The position numbers and the translations under genes are program-made. Positions 9,710 to 17,918 of a stretch of 64,000 nt of DNA are shown here, one piece after another. How positions within the stretch are numbered: the stretch's first letter is position 1; each line of letters opens with the position of its first letter. Below the pieces are notes generated by a model. The model made no database searches. It was not told the DNA's origin and saw only the letters and a program-made list of their open reading frames with translations. This stretch comes from Sorex araneus (taxonomy: Eukaryota; Chordata; Mammalia; Eulipotyphla; Soricidae), in the NCBI RefSeq assembly GCF_027595985.1, contig NC_073304.1:221440500-221504499 (forward strand). The letters run 5' to 3'.

Positions 9710-10440
9710 ATGCTCAGTGACCCACCCTGGCTGCGCCGCACAGGAGGGGCGGATCAGATCTGAGTCTGAGGCTCGGGGCCTCTCTGCAGCGGCCCCCATA
9801 GCCAGGCGCGCCCCCAGCCCCGTCACGCCCCTTCCGCTGGCCGGAAGTGCCGGGCACGTGTGCGCGCGCCCCTGCGGCCCCTCCCCCTGCCGAGCTCACG
9901 GGACCCGGAGTTGGGGCGAGCAGGAGCGTCCCGGGTAGGTAGGTAGCGGCGGGGCCGGGCGCTGCGCGCGGTCGGTCGTGCGCCGCGGGTGGGGTGGGCG
10001 CACGGGGCCGCCACTTCTTTCTTGTCCCTGGCTCGAGCAGGGTGTTTGCACCCCGATTTAGCGCTAGAAAAGCGGTTTCAAATGAGGGGTCCCGCCCCAG
10101 GTTCCGGCACAGCAGGAGAACTCGGGGTCGGGCTGCGGGGTCGGGGTCGGGCTGCGGGGAGCTTGCCGGATTGCGCGTCCGGATTGCGCGTCCCGTCGGG
10201 AGAGGAGGGAGGGTGCTTGGGGTGGGGGGTGGGCGAGAGTTCCCGTGCCGGCTGGGCCTCCCCTCCAACATGGCTTCCCCCGGGAAGGGGGTCAAGGGTT
10301 AGTGGGGACCCCCGGGGAAGCTTCTCGACGGGGGCGGACACAGGGCCGTTGGCCGGGGCTCCCCCAGGCCGGCCCAGGCGCCCCGCGGCTGAGCTTGCCT
10401 ATGGCAAACCCCCCCCAATTTTTTCTCTCTTCCCCTCCTT
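9710..10440 (+). promoter_or_regulatory. DCAKD: CpG-island promoter, probably of DCAKD
   Basis: CpG density jumps here and falls off after about 10440; no interspersed repeat lies inside. No TATA box is evident. An inverted ETS pair is visible (CTTCCG at 9831 and CCGGAAGTG at 9841-9849), then CACGTG at 9855-9860 and an NRF1-like TGCGCGCGCC. Two short tandem duplications lie at 10123-10193. The island is 7.4 kb upstream of the first coding exon, in the right place for a non-coding exon 1. A bidirectional role is possible, since NMT1 is divergent from DCAKD in human (from memory), but no NMT1 first-exon coding sequence was found on the minus strand. Confidence 0.7.
9850..9934 (+). other. DCAKD: Candidate DCAKD non-coding exon 1
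   Basis: The segment after the ETS/E-box cluster ends at CCGG followed by GTAGGT at 9935-9940, an acceptable splice donor. Joined to the 17744 acceptor it would give a 5' UTR. The start point is a guess; neither the transcription start nor donor use can be confirmed without RNA data. Confidence 0.35.
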
Positions 10441-10800
10441 CCCTCAGAGGGAGATTGCCGTATGAATTCCTGTTACTCCATCTATTCTTGTCTTTGCTGC
10501 AGCTAGCAGGTTTCTTTTCTTGTTTTGTTTTGTGTCTTTGCAAAAGGGGTGCTAGCCAGAGTCACAGAGGCCCCTAGGTGGGGAAGCCCCGTTGGTTCGC
10601 GTAAATGGATCCTCCAGGAGTTGGAGGCACCCTTCACCCCGGGGGGGTGGGGGAGGGAGGGGAGCAGGGCTGGGAGCCTGGACTCTGGTGCAGACCCCAG
10701 GAACTCGCCCTCCTGAGCATTCTCCTCCTCATTTTCTTCTTTCGTCAGTCCAGGAATGTGTCCAGGAATGTGGCGGCTGGCGGTGGTGTGGAAAGTGTTT
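10441..10800. other. Unique intron sequence, nothing recognised
   Basis: T/C-rich then G-rich; no repeat. Confidence 0.4.
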
Positions 10801-11130
10801 TTTTGTTGTTTGTTCGTTTGAGGCCTGCAAGTAGGCTGTTCTCCACTTACTCCTGGCTTTGCACTTGGGGATCACTACTGGTGGGGGCTCCAGGAGCCAT
10901 ATGGGGGTCCCAGGGATCAAACCCTGGGTCAGCCTTGCGCAAGGCAAGCACCCTTCCCCACTGTGCTATCCAACCCCTGAAAAGTTTCTGGTTTTGTTTT
11001 GGGCTGCACCCAGAGGTGCTCAGGAATCACTGCCGGTGGGCTCAGAGACCACATGGGGTGCCCAGGGTTGAACCCAGGTCAGCCAGGTGCAAGGCAAGTG
11101 CCCTACCCGCTGTACTAGCTCTCTGGCCCC
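10801..11130 (-). mobile_element. Two adjacent reversed SINE-A copies
   Basis: 10801-10978 ends TATCCAACCCCT; 10990-11130 ends AGCTCTCTGGCCCC. Both are diverged from consensus. Confidence 0.8.
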
Positions 11131-11255
11131 TGAAAAAGTTTTAAAATTTGGTATTATAATAGGTTTTCTGGAGCAGGCACGTGATTTGTTTATTTCATAG
11201 TTCCAAGGTTCAAACTCAGGGTCCCACACATGCCAAACAAGAGCTGGACACCGAT

Positions 11256-11434
11256 GGGACTGGAGCAATAGCACAGCAGGTAGGGCGTTTGCCTTGCACG
11301 TGACCGACCCAGGTTCGATTCCCAGCATCCCATATGGTTCCCCAAGCACTGCCAGGAGTAATTCCTGAGTGAAGAGCCAGGAGTAGCCCCTGAGCATCGC
11401 TGGGCATTACCCAAAAAGCAAAAAAAAAAAAAAA
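11256..11434 (+). mobile_element. SINE-A copy
   Basis: Full length with 14-nt A tail. Confidence 0.93.
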
Positions 11435-11499
11435 TTGTACACCAAACTACATCCCAGTCCATACAGCTCCCCCTGCCCCCCAGGAGATGTTTGTGTTGG

Positions 11500-11860
11500 G
11501 AAGGGAGCAGAGTGACAGCAGACAGCATGCTTGTCTTGCACACGGCCGACCCAGATTCTAGCACCCCATACAACCCCCCAAACTAGGAGTGATCCCTGAA
11601 GAGAACCAGATGTGGCCCATCTCCCCCACCCCCCAGAAAAGGTTAGTATTGGGGACTAAGTGCATGATTTGTGAGTGGAAGACCCAGGTTCAATCAGTGG
11701 CGCCTCGGGTAGCACCTCCCAAGTGTGGAGACGGGAGTAGCCCCGGGAAGTGCTAGCAGGGTGTGGAGCAGAAAGCAACGCTCGGAGAGAATAACTCAGG
11801 AAGCTGGAGTTCGATGCCCGGCATGGTTAGGTGTGACCCCAAAACTAAGATTAAAAAGTT
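11500..11860 (+). mobile_element. Two degraded SINE-A-like copies
   Basis: 11500-11640 keeps CACGGCCGACCCAGATTC; 11650-11780 keeps GACCCAGGTTCAATC and GGGAGTAGCCCCGGG. Confidence 0.55.
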
Positions 11861-11869
11861 GGTGTTGAG

Positions 11870-12032
11870 GGGCCGGGGCGATAGCACAGCGGGTAGGGCG
11901 TTTGCCTTGCACGCGGCCGACCCCAGCATCCCATATGGTCCCCTGAGCACCGCCAGGGGTAATTCCTGAGTGCAGAGCCAGGAGTAACCCCTGAACATCG
12001 CTGGGTGTGACTCAAAAAGCAAAAAAAAAAAG
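11870..12032 (+). mobile_element. SINE-A copy lacking the B box, with TSD
   Basis: GCGGCCGACC joins directly to CCAGCATCCC; about 12 nt covering GGGTTCGATTC are deleted. TSD GTTGGTGTTGAG at 11858-11869 and 12033-12044. Confidence 0.95.
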
Positions 12033-12089
12033 GTTGGTGTTGAGTTCCTGCTTATTCCCTAGTGGGACATTCTGCTGCATGCTTAGTAC

Positions 12090-12243
12090 TGGTTTGGGGG
12101 CCACTCCCAGAGCTTTCTCTGGGGCTGCTCCTGGTTCAGTGCTCAGAAACGGTTGCTCTCAGTAGCAGTCAGGCAGCCTGGGATCAAACCCAGGCCTCTG
12201 GTGTGTAAAGTGCACACTGGCCCTTTAAGCTGGCACCCAGCCT
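12090..12243 (-). mobile_element. SINE-A-like copy, old
   Basis: GGGGCCACTCCCAGAGC and GGGATCAAACCCAGGCC are recognisable. Confidence 0.6.
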
Positions 12244-12255
12244 CCTGTATTCTTT

Positions 12256-12440
12256 TTTTTTTTTTTTTTTTTTTTGCTTTTTGGGTCACACCCAATGATG
12301 CACAGGGGTCACTCCTGGCTCATGCACTCAGGAATGACTCCTGGCGGTGTCCCTATGAGATGCTGGGAATCGAACCCGGGTCGGCCGCGTGCAAGGCAGA
12401 CGCCCTACCCGCTGTGCTATCGCTCCAGCCCCCCCTCCCC
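12256..12440 (-). mobile_element. SINE-A copy with 18-bp TSD
   Basis: TSD CAGCCTCCTGTATTCTTT at 12238-12255 and 12441-12458. Confidence 0.95.
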
Positions 12441-12466
12441 CAGCCTCCTGTATTCTTTAGGCTCTT

Positions 12467-12619
12467 TCTTTGGTTTGTTCTTGGGTCACACCAGGGAGTG
12501 CTCAGGGCTTACTCCTGGCTCTGTGCTCAGGGACCTCTGATGGGGCTCAGTGTCAGGGATCCAAACCCTGATGGCCGTGTGCCCGGCTGCCTCCTGGTTA
12601 GACTAGCTCTCCGACCCCA
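12467..12619 (-). mobile_element. SINE-A copy, diverged
   Basis: TTGGGTCACACCAGGGAG to CTAGCTCTCCGACCCC. Confidence 0.75.
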
Positions 12620-12985
12620 TGATCTGTTGGCAGCTCCTTGATCTGGCAGTGCCCGTATTCCACGGAGAGAGGTGCATTCCCCCCCCCCCCCCAAGTAAAC
12701 AGACCTGCACGCCATTGGCTGGTGCCAGGTCGGTCAGTGCCCTGAGAAAGCACAGCAGCGAGCTAGTAGGGAGTGAACTGGGCCAGTAGGGAGTGAACCG
12801 GGCCGGCGGGTGATATATTCAGCTCAGTCGGAAAAGGGGGGCAGTGGCGGGGTATGGTCACAGCCTGGACAAGGAGAAGCCAGGCGGTGGGGGGAGGGCG
12901 GGGGGAGGAAACCCCGGCGGGACTCTCAGGGCTTGGCTTGGACTCTGCTTGAGGTGACATGAGCAGGTGTGCATTTCTTGGTGTT
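12620..12985. other. Unique intron sequence
   Basis: A C-run, a 16-bp imperfect tandem (CAGTAGGGAGTGAAC twice near 12764-12798) and G-rich DNA; nothing else. Confidence 0.4.
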
Positions 12986-13101
12986 TTTCATTTTTATTTT
13001 GGGGGCCCCACCCCGCAGAGCTGGCCACTCCCGGGATGCTTGGGGACCACGTGGTGCGAGGGATGGAGCCTGGGCATCCTGCTTGCGCGGCGTGAGTTCA
13101 G
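12986..13101 (-). mobile_element. SINE-A-like fragment
   Basis: TTTTGGGGGCCCCACCC to GGATGGAGCCTGGGC. Confidence 0.45.
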
Positions 13102-13279
13102 CCCTTCTTCTTTTTTGTCTTCTAAATTATTATTATTTTTTGCTTTGGGGCCACTCCCAATAGCCCCCCCAAGCCTGCCAGAAGAAAAACGATCCCTAAA
13201 GAGTGCCAGCCAGATGTGGCCCGTCCTCCTCCCCTCCAAAAGGTTAATTAAATTGGGGACTAAGCACAGTACTGTAAGC

Positions 13280-13395
13280 CCCGGTGATACTCGGGGCTCC
13301 CTCTGACTATGCTCAGGGGACTGTATGCAGGTGCCAGGGCTTGAACCCAGGATGGCTGCCTGCCTTTGAGGCAAGTGTCCTCCCTCTGTCAGGTC
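13280..13395 (-). mobile_element. SINE-A-like fragment
   Basis: GCTCAGGGGACTGTATGC and CAGGGCTTGAACCCAGG. Confidence 0.5.
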
Positions 13396-13494
13396 CTGTC
13401 CTGGCTGAGCGAGGCCTCTCCCCTCCCCCCATCCCCCCCTCCCGGTTGTCCCCAGGGGGCAGGTGTGGAGGCCCAGGCTGTGTCGCCCAGGAGA

Positions 13495-13512
13495 GCTGCC
13501 AGGGGGCGCTGG
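13495..13512 (+). promoter_or_regulatory. CTCF-like motif in DCAKD intron 1
   Basis: GCTGCCAGGGGGCGCTGG, plus orientation, in repeat-free intron sequence. Confidence 0.4.
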
Positions 13513-13827
13513 TGGGTTGCTCAGCCACTACGTCTGCATCCTTTTTTTCCTGCTTCCTTTTTTCAACTTACTATTTTATATTATTTTTCGGGTTCTGTTT
13601 GCTTTATGATCTCACCACGCAGTGCTGCGTGTGGGGCCGCTGTGGGACACTTGGGGGGGCGTCTGGGCTGGAACCCACGCACGGGCACACCTCAGCCCTT
13701 GGATATTGTGGGCGAGGACTGCAAGGACGGAGCTGTCCCGTGGGGGACAGGCATAGACTGCAGGGATGCTGAGAGGACCATGACTTAAGTCACCTCTTTA
13801 ATCTGCCCAGATCCTTGTTAATCCTGT

Positions 13828-13892
13828 TTCCTATGCAAGGAAACGGCCGCACAGCTGAAGTCAGTGGCTGGCTAGGGGACAGAGCTGAGATT
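13828..13892 (-). mobile_element. MIR fragment
   Basis: AAGGAAACGGCCGCACAGC followed by GGACAGAGCTGAGATTC matches the MIR minus strand. Confidence 0.5.
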
Positions 13893-14161
13893 CCCCATCA
13901 CCATGGAGGCCCCTGTGATTATTTTTCACATATTTGGGGGGACTCCCCTAAGCAGTGCTTGAGAGCCCCCCAGGAACCACTCCCAGAGGCCAAATGGCTC
14001 CATGCTGGGCCTGGCCATGTGATCCTGGGGGCGGCCAAGGTGCAGTGCTCGGGGTCCTTGGGGTCCTCAGGGGCTCAGGAAGTCATGCAGTGTGATGGGG
14101 GGCTCAGCTGCCTCCCAGTTCCCTCCATCTTCTGACTTTAGGGAGGATTCTATTTCTTTAT

Positions 14162-14396
14162 CTTTTTTAGTAACAAATTTTATTAAAACATGCGGTAACA
14201 ATATAAGAATACAGGGGCTGGAGAGATAGCACAGCGGGGCTGGAGAGATAGCACAGCGGGTAAGGCGTTTGCCTTGCACGCGGCCGACCCGGGTTCAAAT
14301 CCCAGCATCCCATATGGTCCCCTGAGCACGGCCAGGGGTAATTCCTGAGTGCAGAACCAGGAGTAACCCCTGTGCATCGCCAGGTGTGACCCAAAA

Positions 14397-14437
<41 letters not shown>

Positions 14438-14600
14438 GAATACAATATAAGACATTCTTTGAGCAAAGTGTTGTAACATGTGACCGCTACAAAGTACCTA
14501 TAAGCAAGGTATTTATGTTCTTTCACTGGGAGGATTGTTTTCCCCACCAGAGCCGGCACCCACGGTGCAATGGGAAGAAACTCCCCACAAGAGCTCCCCG
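14162..14600 (-). other. 3'-UTR-like minus-strand segment with AATAAA, split by a SINE
   Basis: Excluding the SINE, the minus strand reads AT-rich to TTTTAATAAAATTTGTTAC followed by AAAAAAG. It could be a retrocopy fragment or chance; no parent gene recognised. Confidence 0.3.
14214..14430 (+). mobile_element. SINE-A copy with duplicated 22-bp head and 14-bp TSD
   Basis: The first 22 nt of the element occur twice in tandem (14214-14235 and 14236-14257). TSD AATATAAGAATACA at 14200-14213 and 14431-14444; long A tail. Confidence 0.97.
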
Positions 14601-14748
14601 GGGGTGAGGGGGTGTGTCTGGAGGTGCTGAGGGAGGCGGCACCCCGGTGGATACCTGACCTGCCACTTTTCCCTGTGGCTCCCCTGGTAATTGGCAGCCC
14701 AGTGAGGTGGTGACTTACAGACCCAACAGAGAAGAGCATTTGATCTCA

Positions 14749-15111
14749 GTTTTGGTTTTGTGTTGTTTTTGTGGGGGGATTCACCTGGGAGTGCTCAGGG
14801 CTTTTTCCTGCTTCTGTGCTCAGGGATCATTCCTGGCAGTGCTCTGGGGAGCATTCAGGATGCTGGGGACCGAACCCAAGTCGGCAGTGTGCAAAGCAAG
14901 TGTCCTACTTGCTGCACTCGGCCCCAGTGGACGCGGGTATATATACTTAGGTTTGGGGGTCTCACCCAGAGATGCTCAGGGGCCCTTCCTGGCTCTGCAC
15001 TTAGGGGTTACTCCTGGAAGTGCTCAGGGTACCCTATGCGCTGGGGATCAAACCTGGGTCAGCTGTGTGCCAGGCAAATGCCCTCCCTGCCGGGCTGTCT
15101 GACCCAGCCCC
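14749..15111 (-). mobile_element. Two adjacent reversed SINE-A copies
   Basis: 14749-14926 (ends GCACTCGGCCCC) and 14948-15111 (ends TCTGACCCAGCCCC). Confidence 0.85.
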
Positions 15112-15129
15112 GGAGTGTGGCTTAAACAG

Positions 15130-15310
15130 CGGCGTGTCCCCATGAAGGATCGGGAGTGGGGAAACCATAGATAAAAATAGCATTTACTAGTTAGCCGGAA
15201 AACAAGATGTTTTTGCAGTCACTGGTTCCACAAAAACATAATTGGGTCCCAAGGCAGGGAATGACTCGTTTCCATGAATGATTATATTGATCATGGGAGC
15301 CAAACGGATG
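15130..15310. promoter_or_regulatory. Candidate conserved block in DCAKD intron 1
   Basis: AGATAAAAATAGCATTTACT, CCACAAAAACATAATTGG and ATGATTATATTGATCATGG, repeat-free and AT-rich. Confidence 0.3.
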
Positions 15311-15565
15311 CACCCTCTTCAGAAGGCCCAGCACAGGCGAAGTGCCAGGCTGGGCCGGGGTACCAAGCACCACGTTCCTGTAGATGCGGGGCTTCGGCCC
15401 CTGAGGGAGCCTGGCCGGGGCTGTCCACGGGCGCTGGGAAGGCGTGGGCCCTGCCTGCACTCAGCTCTCGAGGGAGGAGACGGAGAGAGAGGGGGTCCAT
15501 TCAGGTACTGTTCCCTTCCCTTCCCATTCTGTTCCACGCTCTAATAGAGAAGGCACGGGGGCCCG
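15311..15565. other. Unique GC-rich intron sequence
   Basis: Overlapping frames on both strands, none recognisable. Confidence 0.4.
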
Positions 15566-15718
15566 CACGCAGCTGGAGCTGCAGGTAGGGCGCTCGCCTT
15601 GCATGCAGCCCACCCAAGTTTGAACCCCGGCACCCCGTATGGTCCCCTGAGCCCACCAGACGGGATCCCCTGAGCACAGAGCCAGGAATAAGCACCGCTG
15701 GGTGGGACCCAGGTAGAA
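15566..15718 (+). mobile_element. SINE-A copy, diverged
   Basis: AGCTGGAGCTGCAGGTAGGG head, CCACCCAAGTTTGAACCCC B-box region. Confidence 0.8.
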
Positions 15719-16041
15719 ATGAGAAAGCTTGAGCTGAGTAGACAGGCTTTTTGTTTGTCTCTTTTCGGGGCTGGAAGCCGGGGCCTCCCAGGAGCGAGGC
15801 CAGTGCTCTGAGCTCCGTCCCCGGTCATTAACTCTGAGATCTGGGAGTTTGGCACGGGGGACGCTCCCGGCCCAGGAATAAATCCAGCCCCAAGAGGGAG
15901 GAGGACTGTGGGAGTGACCGTGGGCCATGGGGTTTCACCGGGCGCTTCTGTCCCGCCTTGACTTGCTGGGTGGGGGTGAGCCCCAGCACATCTGTTGGTA
16001 GCACCTCTGTCGCCCCAGGCCACCCAAGCACCCAGCCTACT

Positions 16042-16202
16042 TTCCTCCTCCTCCTCCTCCTCCTCCTCCTCCTCCTCCTCCTCCTCCTCCTCCTCCTCCT
16101 CCTCCTCCTCCTCCTCCTCCTCCTCCTCCTCCTCCTCCTCCTTCTTCCTCCTCTTCCTCCTCCTCCTCCTCCTCCTCCTCCTCCTCCTCCTCCTCCTTCT
16201 TC
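16042..16202 (+). repeat. (CCT)n trinucleotide array, about 160 bp
   Basis: Nearly pure CCT/TCC with a CTTCTTCCTCCTCTT break near 16140. It abuts the T run of the SINE at 16204; its poly-Leu, poly-Ser and poly-Glu frames are artefacts. Confidence 0.97.
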
Positions 16203-16203
16203 T

Positions 16204-16397
16204 TTTTTTTTTTTTTTTTTTTTGCTTTTTGGGTCATTTGGGTCACACCCGGCGATGCACAGGGCTTACTCCTGGCTCATGCACTCAGGAATTAACTCCT
16301 GGAGGTGCTCAGAGGACCATATGGGATGCTGGGAATCGAACCCGGGTTGGCCGAGTGCAAGGCAAATGCCCTACCCGCTGTGCTATTGCTCCAGCCC
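16204..16397 (-). mobile_element. SINE-A copy with 10-bp tail duplication
   Basis: TTTGGGTCATTTGGGTCACA shows a local duplication at the 3' end of the element; the rest is near consensus. Confidence 0.93.
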
Positions 16398-16494
16398 CCC
16401 AGCCCCCTTTCGAAGTGCCTGTTTGTGCTCCTCTTGCCTCCCAGCCCCCCCCCACCCCCCGGCAGCATTTGCTGAATCCTTCAAGGGATACAGG

Positions 16495-16600
16495 CTCCTT
16501 TGAGTCCTCAGCGCCAGCAAGGTGTAATTAGGCGAGTAAATCTTCTGTCTGACAGCAGCAAAAGGCCCGTGATCGATTCCCAGGCGCGGGAGACACCCCA
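16495..16600. promoter_or_regulatory. Candidate conserved block in DCAKD intron 1
   Basis: AAGGTGTAATTAGGCGAGTA, CTGTCTGACAGC and GTGATCGATTC, immediately right of the SINE at 16204. Repeat-free. Confidence 0.3.
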
Positions 16601-17050
16601 CCAGCCTTCCGTCTCAGCTCTCTGGCGTGAGAAGCAAGTCCACACCTGGGGGGCCCTGATCCTCACACTGCCTGCCACCCTGGGGACAGGGCATGGGGCC
16701 AGGCCCTGCCGCTGACCCCACTTCCGTTCCTGCCCCTCCCACGTGTTGGGCCAGCCCAGGGTTCTGCGGGCGTCCACTGCAGCCTGCAGTGCCGGCACCT
16801 TTCTATGGCCGAGAAAACAGAGGTTCTGTGAGGCAGGGTCTGCAACCCGCCCCCCATCCTTGTTCCCTCTGAGCCTTGGGCGTGCACTCCTGGGCCAGCA
16901 GGCACTTCCTTCCTGGGAGCGCTGAGCCCCGCACGGGAAAACGTGGTGGTGGGGGTTACCCAAGTGCGTCTGGAGGGGGCCTGGATTCCCCACCGCTGGC
17001 CAGGGACCCCTGCTCAGAGGAGTTCCCTGCCGCGTGCCTCCCCCATCCTT
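16601..17050. other. Unique GC-rich intron sequence, one possible MIR scrap
   Basis: 16795-16845 (ATGGCCGAGAAAACAGAGG) resembles MIR minus strand; otherwise nothing. Confidence 0.35.
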
Positions 17051-17064
17051 CCTTGCTTTTTCTT

Positions 17065-17421
17065 TTTTTTTTTTTTTTTTGCTTTTTGGGTCATACCCGG
17101 CGACAAGGGGTTACTCTTTGTTTTTTTCTTTTTGGGTCATACCTGGCAATGTGCAGGGGTTGCTCATGGCTTTACACTCAGGAATTATTCCTGGCGGTGC
17201 TCAGGGGACCATATGGGATGCTGGGAATTGAACCCGAGTCGGCCGCGTGCAAGGCAAACGCCCTGTCCGCTGTGCTATTGCTCCAGCCCCCGACGAGGGG
17301 TTACTCTTGACTTTGCACTCAGGGATTACTCCTGGTGGCGCTGTGGGGACCATATGGGATGCTGGGAATGGAACCCGGGTTGGCTGCTTGCAAGGCAAAC
17401 GCCCTAGCTACTCTAGCTCCC
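17065..17421 (-). mobile_element. Outer SINE-A copy of a nested pair
   Basis: TSD CCTTGCTTTTTCTT at 17051-17064 and 17422-17435. The element is split at 17101-17118 by a second SINE. Confidence 0.95.
17119..17290 (-). mobile_element. Inner SINE-A copy, inserted in the outer one
   Basis: Flanked by CGACAAGGGGTTACTCTT (17101-17118) and CGACGAGGGGTTACTCTT (17291-17308), an 18-bp duplication of outer-SINE sequence with one difference. Confidence 0.95.
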
Positions 17422-17435
17422 CCTTGCTTTTTCTT

Positions 17436-17564
17436 AAAGGGGTTGGAGGTAGTTTGGGCCACACCCAGTGGTGCTCAGGGCTCACTTCTGGCAGGGCTCA
17501 GAGGACCGTGTGGGATGCTGGAGCTTGAACCTGAGTCGGTCACGTGCAAGGCGGCCCCCCTCCC
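17436..17564 (-). mobile_element. SINE-A copy, head-truncated
   Basis: GGGCCACACCCAGTGGTGC to CGTGCAAGGCGGCC. Confidence 0.75.
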
Positions 17565-17744
17565 CCTCGGGACTGTTGCTGCCCCTTGGGACTGTTGCTG
17601 TGGCCCCAGGCCCTTGTTTTTCCCTGGCCTTTGGCACCTGGGGCATCTCGAGCTCAATACTGAGCGGTGCCCGCCGCTGTCCCCTCTCGCCTCCTCTCTC
17701 CCTCGTCCCTCTCCCGCGCTGACCAGGCGGCTCTTCTCCCGCAG

Positions 17745-17918
17745 GTGCTCAGTCCTCTGTCCTTCCTGCGTGGCCCCTCGGCTACAGGCCTCCGTCCCTG
17801 GCAAAGATGTTCCTGGTGGGGCTGACGGGGGGCATCGCCTCCGGCAAGAGCTCGGTGCTGCAGGTCTTCCAGCAGCTGGGCTGTGCCGTCATTGACGTGG
17901 ACGTCATCGCCCGGCACG
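17745..17918 (+). other. DCAKD: DCAKD exon 2: end of 5' UTR plus first 37 codons
   Basis: The acceptor is a pyrimidine tract ending CTTCTCCCGCAG at 17744. The start codon is 17807-17809. The exon ends at 17918, followed by GTGAGT, after one base of a Val codon (phase 1). It encodes the P-loop and the DVD motif. A second AG at 17785-17786 could be an alternative acceptor in the 5' UTR; it would not change the protein. Confidence 0.9.

Larger units (their letters stand above)
9935..17744 (+). other. DCAKD: DCAKD intron 1 (about 7.8 kb, if the donor is right)
   Basis: It runs from the candidate GTAGGT donor to the CCGCAG acceptor and contains about 20 SINEs, the (CCT)n array and two repeat-free islands (15130-15310 and 16495-16600). 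No coding exon was recognised in it. Confidence 0.4.

Noticed and set aside
9714-10440. NMT1 first exon on the minus strand of the CpG island
   Set aside because: In human NMT1 and DCAKD are head to head (from memory), so I looked for the NMT1 N-terminal coding sequence on the minus strand and found none. NMT1 may start left of the window, or this island may be an internal DCAKD promoter.
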